This document shows positions 61,440 to 64,000 of a stretch of DNA of 64,000 bases, one piece after another. The notes beneath the pieces are model-generated. The model was not told the DNA's origin. It made no database searches and worked only from the letters and a program-made list of their open reading frames with translations. The stretch's first letter is position 1; each line of letters opens with the position of its first letter. This stretch comes from Algimonas ampicilliniresistens. Lineage in GTDB: Bacteria; Pseudomonadota; Alphaproteobacteria; Caulobacterales; Maricaulaceae. Both the position numbers and the translations under genes were made by a program. The stretch spans positions 620,001-684,000 of the forward strand of contig NZ_BSNK01000002.1 in assembly GCF_030159955.1 (NCBI RefSeq). The letters run 5' to 3'.

Positions 61440-62218
61440 ATCTATCGCGGCTGACATATGCCGTTCTTCTCGGCATGCTGGCGCTCTGGTTTGCCCCGGA
61501 TGTTCTGGCTCAGGTCGCTCCGGACGCGGACTCCGTCTCCGATGCGCTAACCAATGGCGTGCGGGACGCTGCGGACGCGCCGGTCGCACTCGATGTCTCC
61601 ATTGTTCAGCTATTTCTTTTAGTCACGGTACTCAGCCTTGCGCCGGGCATCGCCATGATGGTGACGTGTCTGCCACTGATCGTGATCGTGCTGTCATTTC
61701 TACGTCAAGCGCTTGGCCTGCAACAGACACCCCCTAATTCGATGATCATGGGCTTGGCCTTGATCCTGACTTTTTTCATTATGGAACCCGTCTTTGCTGA
61801 GAGTTGGGCGCAGGGCGTTCAGCCCTATATGGACGGTGTTCTCGATGAGGCGATGGCGTTCGACCTCGCTATTGAGCCCTTCCGCGCTTTCATGACGGGC
61901 CGAGTCGATGCGGAGACCATTCAGCGTTTGGCAGATTCACTGCCAGGTCGGGAATGGACGCCCGGTGAGGAGCCGTCCCTCGGCCTCCTAACCAGCGCCT
62001 TCATGCTGTCCGAGATTAAGACCGCGTTTCAGATTGGTTTCGCTATCTTTCTTCCTTTCCTCGCGATCGATCTTGCTGTTGCCTCTGTGCTGATGGCTAT
62101 GGGTATGATGATGGTTCCGCCTGCCGTGGTCTCGTTGCCCTTTAAGCTCGGCTTTTTCGTCCTAGCGGATGGATGGCTCAAAATTACCGAAGCGTTGCTA
62201 CAGGGGTATGCCCTATGA
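61436..62218 (+). CDS. fliP: Flagellar export gate protein FliP
   Basis: A 260-residue FliP with a cleaved signal (about 1-22, ending VLAQ), four membrane helices and the core signatures PGIAMMVTCLPLIVIVLSFL, LGLQQTPPNSMIMGLAL, LLTSAFMLSEIKTAFQIGF and MGMMMVPPAVVSLPFKL. It builds the FliPQR export gate. The start is GTG, overlapping the fliN stop. FliQ and FliR are not adjacent here. Confidence 0.95.
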   Translation: MNLSRLTYAVLLGMLALWFAPDVLAQVAPDADSVSDALTNGVRDAADAPVALDVSIVQLFLLVTVLSLAPGIAMMVTCLPLIVIVLSFLRQALGLQQTPPNSMIMGLALILTFFIMEPVFAESWAQGVQPYMDGVLDEAMAFDLAIEPFRAFMTGRVDAETIQRLADSLPGREWTPGEEPSLGLLTSAFMLSEIKTAFQIGFAIFLPFLAIDLAVASVLMAMGMMMVPPAVVSLPFKLGFFVLADGWLKITEALLQGYAL

Positions 62219-63231
62219 CTGCCGTCTCAAGATTGACGCCTGAACAACGCGCCGCCGTTGTGCTGGTCTCGCTTGGCCCAGACCATGCGAAGCCCCTGGC
62301 TGAACAACTGGGCGTACCCGCCATGCGCCGCGTCCAAGCCGCCTTGTCTGATCTGCCTTACGTGTCTCAAGAAGAGATGCTCGGGGCTTTTGCCGAATTT
62401 ATCACTCAGCTGACCGCTTGGAGCAATGGTATTCGAGGCGGTGATCGCGAGGCGATCGAGCTACTAACAAAAGCCCTTGGCGATGCCCTTGTGGAGCAAA
62501 TCAAAGGCCCTGTCGTCTATGTTGAACCGCCGTCCGATATCTGGGCCGAATTTGGCGGCTTGGCCTCAGACGCGATCGCCGATTTCGTCGGTGAACAACA
62601 TGGGGCTGTGGCCGCGCTGATGTTGCACCGCCTTCCGTCTGATCGAATTCCCGAAGTACTTGGCTTGATGCCAAAGGACAGCGCTGTTGAAGCGATTGGT
62701 CTGCTCTCGCGACCTAATGACCCGTCGCCGGCCGCGCTGGCAGTGGCCGAACGAATGATCGAGGAAAACCTCCTCGGCTCAATGACCGATCCGATGAATG
62801 ACCCGAAGATTATCATGATCGGGGAGACGCTTGGCACTTTGCCGCGTGATCTACGCGAAGCGGCGCTAGCGCGTTTGGAGCAAGAAGACGAAGTCCGGGC
62901 GGCCGCCATCCGTGCAACATTGTTGCGGATCGAAGATATTCCAGCTCGGCTCCCAACCCGCTCGGTACAAACTGTATTTCGCGAAATGGAACGCGATATT
63001 CTTATCAAGGGCTTGGCTGCGGTTGCCGATACGACACCGGAAGTCTCAGAGTTCTTGTTGGGCAATATCGCACAGCGCATGGCCGATGGATTTCGCGAGG
63101 AGATTGCAGCGCTGCCAGAGATGGAAACCGCCGCCAAGGACCGAGCCATCGGCGCTTTGGTTCGCGAAATTCTGGGTCTCTCTCGTCGGGGCAGCTTAAC
63201 GCTGTCGACCGTGACGGCCGAAGACGCTTAA
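62215..63231 (+). CDS. fliG: Flagellar motor switch protein FliG
   Basis: A 338-residue FliG. N-terminal LTPEQRAAVVLVSLGPDHAK, middle domain (about 115-215, in which the usual EHPQ motif reads EQHG), and a C-terminal domain with FREMERDILIKGL, FLLGNIAQRMADGFREEIAAL and a closing helix LVREILGLSRRG, carrying the charged residues used for torque. FliG sits on the MS ring and contacts MotA and FliM. Here it follows fliP instead of lying beside fliF, its more common place. The ATG at 62215 is preferred. Confidence 0.85.
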   Translation: MTAVSRLTPEQRAAVVLVSLGPDHAKPLAEQLGVPAMRRVQAALSDLPYVSQEEMLGAFAEFITQLTAWSNGIRGGDREAIELLTKALGDALVEQIKGPVVYVEPPSDIWAEFGGLASDAIADFVGEQHGAVAALMLHRLPSDRIPEVLGLMPKDSAVEAIGLLSRPNDPSPAALAVAERMIEENLLGSMTDPMNDPKIIMIGETLGTLPRDLREAALARLEQEDEVRAAAIRATLLRIEDIPARLPTRSVQTVFREMERDILIKGLAAVADTTPEVSEFLLGNIAQRMADGFREEIAALPEMETAAKDRAIGALVREILGLSRRGSLTLSTVTAEDA

Positions 63232-63235
63232 ACGT

Positions 63236-64000
63236 TTATTGCAAAACCAGTTCAGCGTGGAGCGCGCCCGCGCTTTTAATCGCTTTTAGAATGTCGATCA
63301 TTTCGCGCGGTGATACGCCCAGCGCATTTAGCCCTGCGACCAGATCCGGCAAAGTCACCGCCTCATCGACAATCGCAACCTGACCCGGTTCGCCGTCTGT
63401 CACTTGAACCTGTGTGCGCGGCAGAACGACCGTATCGCCAAAGCCGAACGGGTTGGGTTGCGACGCGACCGGGGTTTCCGCAATTTTTATTGTGAGGTTA
63501 CCTTGAGCGACTGCGACCGATGAAACCTTCACAGCTTCGCCAAGGACAATCGTGCCAGAGCGTTGATCAATAACGACACGCGCAATTTCGGCAGAGCGGA
63601 GTGTCAGGTTTTCAAGACGACCCATGGCGTGGGCCGGGTTGCCGGGCATGCCGCGCAGATCGACTTCGATCGTGCCGGAGTCGAGCAGCGTTGCGACAGG
63701 GCGACCGACAGCTTTATTGATGCTTTCTTCGACACGTCCAGCGGTCGTGAAGTCTGGCATACGCAAGGCAAGACGAACAGTTGTCTGCGCCCGGAAATCA
63801 TACGGGATTTCGCGCTCGACACGGGCACCATTCGGGATTGCGCCTGCCGTGGGAACGCCTTGTGTTACGCTCGCGCCATCGCCTTCGGCCTCGAACCCGC
63901 TGATTAGAAGATTACCCTGCGCGATGGCGTAAATGTCGCCGTTCGGCGCGGAGAGGGGCGTCATGACGAGTGTGCCTCCGGCGAGGCTGGACGCGTCGCC
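63236..64000 (-). CDS. flgI: Flagellar P-ring protein FlgI (partial)
   Basis: The C-terminal 254 residues of FlgI; the N-terminus lies past the right edge. Seen in order: GDASSLAGGTLVMTPL, YAIAQGNLLISGF, GAIPNGARVEREIPYDF, IVLGEAVKVSSVAVAQGNLT, and a typical C-terminal LNALGVSPREMIDILKAIK with AGALHAELVLQ. FlgI forms the P ring around the rod in the periplasm. It converges with fliG (4 bases apart). Confidence 0.96.
   Translation of the reverse strand, partial: GDASSLAGGTLVMTPLSAPNGDIYAIAQGNLLISGFEAEGDGASVTQGVPTAGAIPNGARVEREIPYDFRAQTTVRLALRMPDFTTAGRVEESINKAVGRPVATLLDSGTIEVDLRGMPGNPAHAMGRLENLTLRSAEIARVVIDQRSGTIVLGEAVKVSSVAVAQGNLTIKIAETPVASQPNPFGFGDTVVLPRTQVQVTDGEPGQVAIVDEAVTLPDLVAGLNALGVSPREMIDILKAIKSAGALHAELVLQ

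Overview
The window is a stretch of alphaproteobacterial chromosome of moderate GC content (my estimate by eye is mid-50s percent). The best guess is a marine, stalked/budding-type lineage near Maricaulales/Hyphomonadales. Support: an lptM-lysA-TIGR02302 (DUF4175) cluster with a tlpA/argH pair nearby, the alphaproteobacterial flagellar set fliL-DUF6468-motE / fliF-fliH-fliN-fliP-fliG, a CtrA-like site between fliL and fliF, and GTG/ATGA-coupled operons. Genes are dense on both strands and no phage, transposon, integron or CRISPR array was recognised.

Layout. 1-1.8 kb: peptidoglycan recycling pair (murQ, cut by the window edge, and the NamZ-type lipoprotein). 1.9-3.7 kb: two paralogous single-domain receivers and a YqgE/AlgH protein. 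3.7-7.7 kb: a Prx5-type peroxiredoxin, a band-7/NfeD membrane pair, a secreted zinc peptidase behind a BlaI/CopY-type operator, and an unknown secreted protein. 7.8-12.7 kb: lptM, lysA, a 700-base non-coding stretch and the TIGR02302 membrane protein. 12.7-19.6 kb: SH3 protein, 2-hydroxyacid dehydrogenase, MBL-fold hydrolase, a divergent Lrp regulator / methionine gamma-lyase pair, an HNH protein, and tlpA and argH with overlapping start codons. 19.6-22.9 kb: an iron-uptake unit (TonB receptor plus PepSY protein) behind Fur-like boxes.

22.9-37 kb is a complete glycogen locus: glgB-glgP on the minus strand and glgC-glgA-(glgX::malQ fusion)-pgm on the plus strand, diverging from a 210-base region that holds a perfect 16-base LacI-type palindrome; a polyphosphate kinase 2 gene follows. 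Together these genes make ADP-glucose, polymerise and branch it, phosphorolyse and debranch it, and interconvert glucose phosphates. 37-44.8 kb: an LD-carboxypeptidase, then a 1604-residue RTX protein with cadherin-like repeats and seven FG-GAP repeats, followed closely by a TIGR03032/DUF4915-type protein. 45.2 kb: tRNA-Leu(UAG). 45.3-49.8 kb: a MATE transporter, a ferritin-like protein coupled to a twin-CDGSH iron-sulfur protein, and a metallophosphoesterase.

49.8-54.5 kb joins carbon and nitrogen metabolism: malic enzyme MaeB (with two hairpins of conserved loop in its leader), glnB and glnA with a strong terminator. 54.5-57 kb: a small lipoprotein and an ArsR-SRPBCC-led operon with paired inverted-repeat operators. 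57-64 kb: flagellar genes, a tightly overlapping operon for the MS ring and C ring/export parts, a divergent fliL-DUF6468-motE operon, and flgI cut by the window edge.

The observations I rate highest are the GlgX-MalQ fusion with its LacI-type operator, the paired leader hairpins at maeB, the ferritin-like/CDGSH gene pair, the RTX/seven-repeat propeller protein with its partner, the BlaI-type operator in front of an apparently leaderless peptidase gene, and the receiver paralog whose phospho-acceptor Asp is replaced by Glu.
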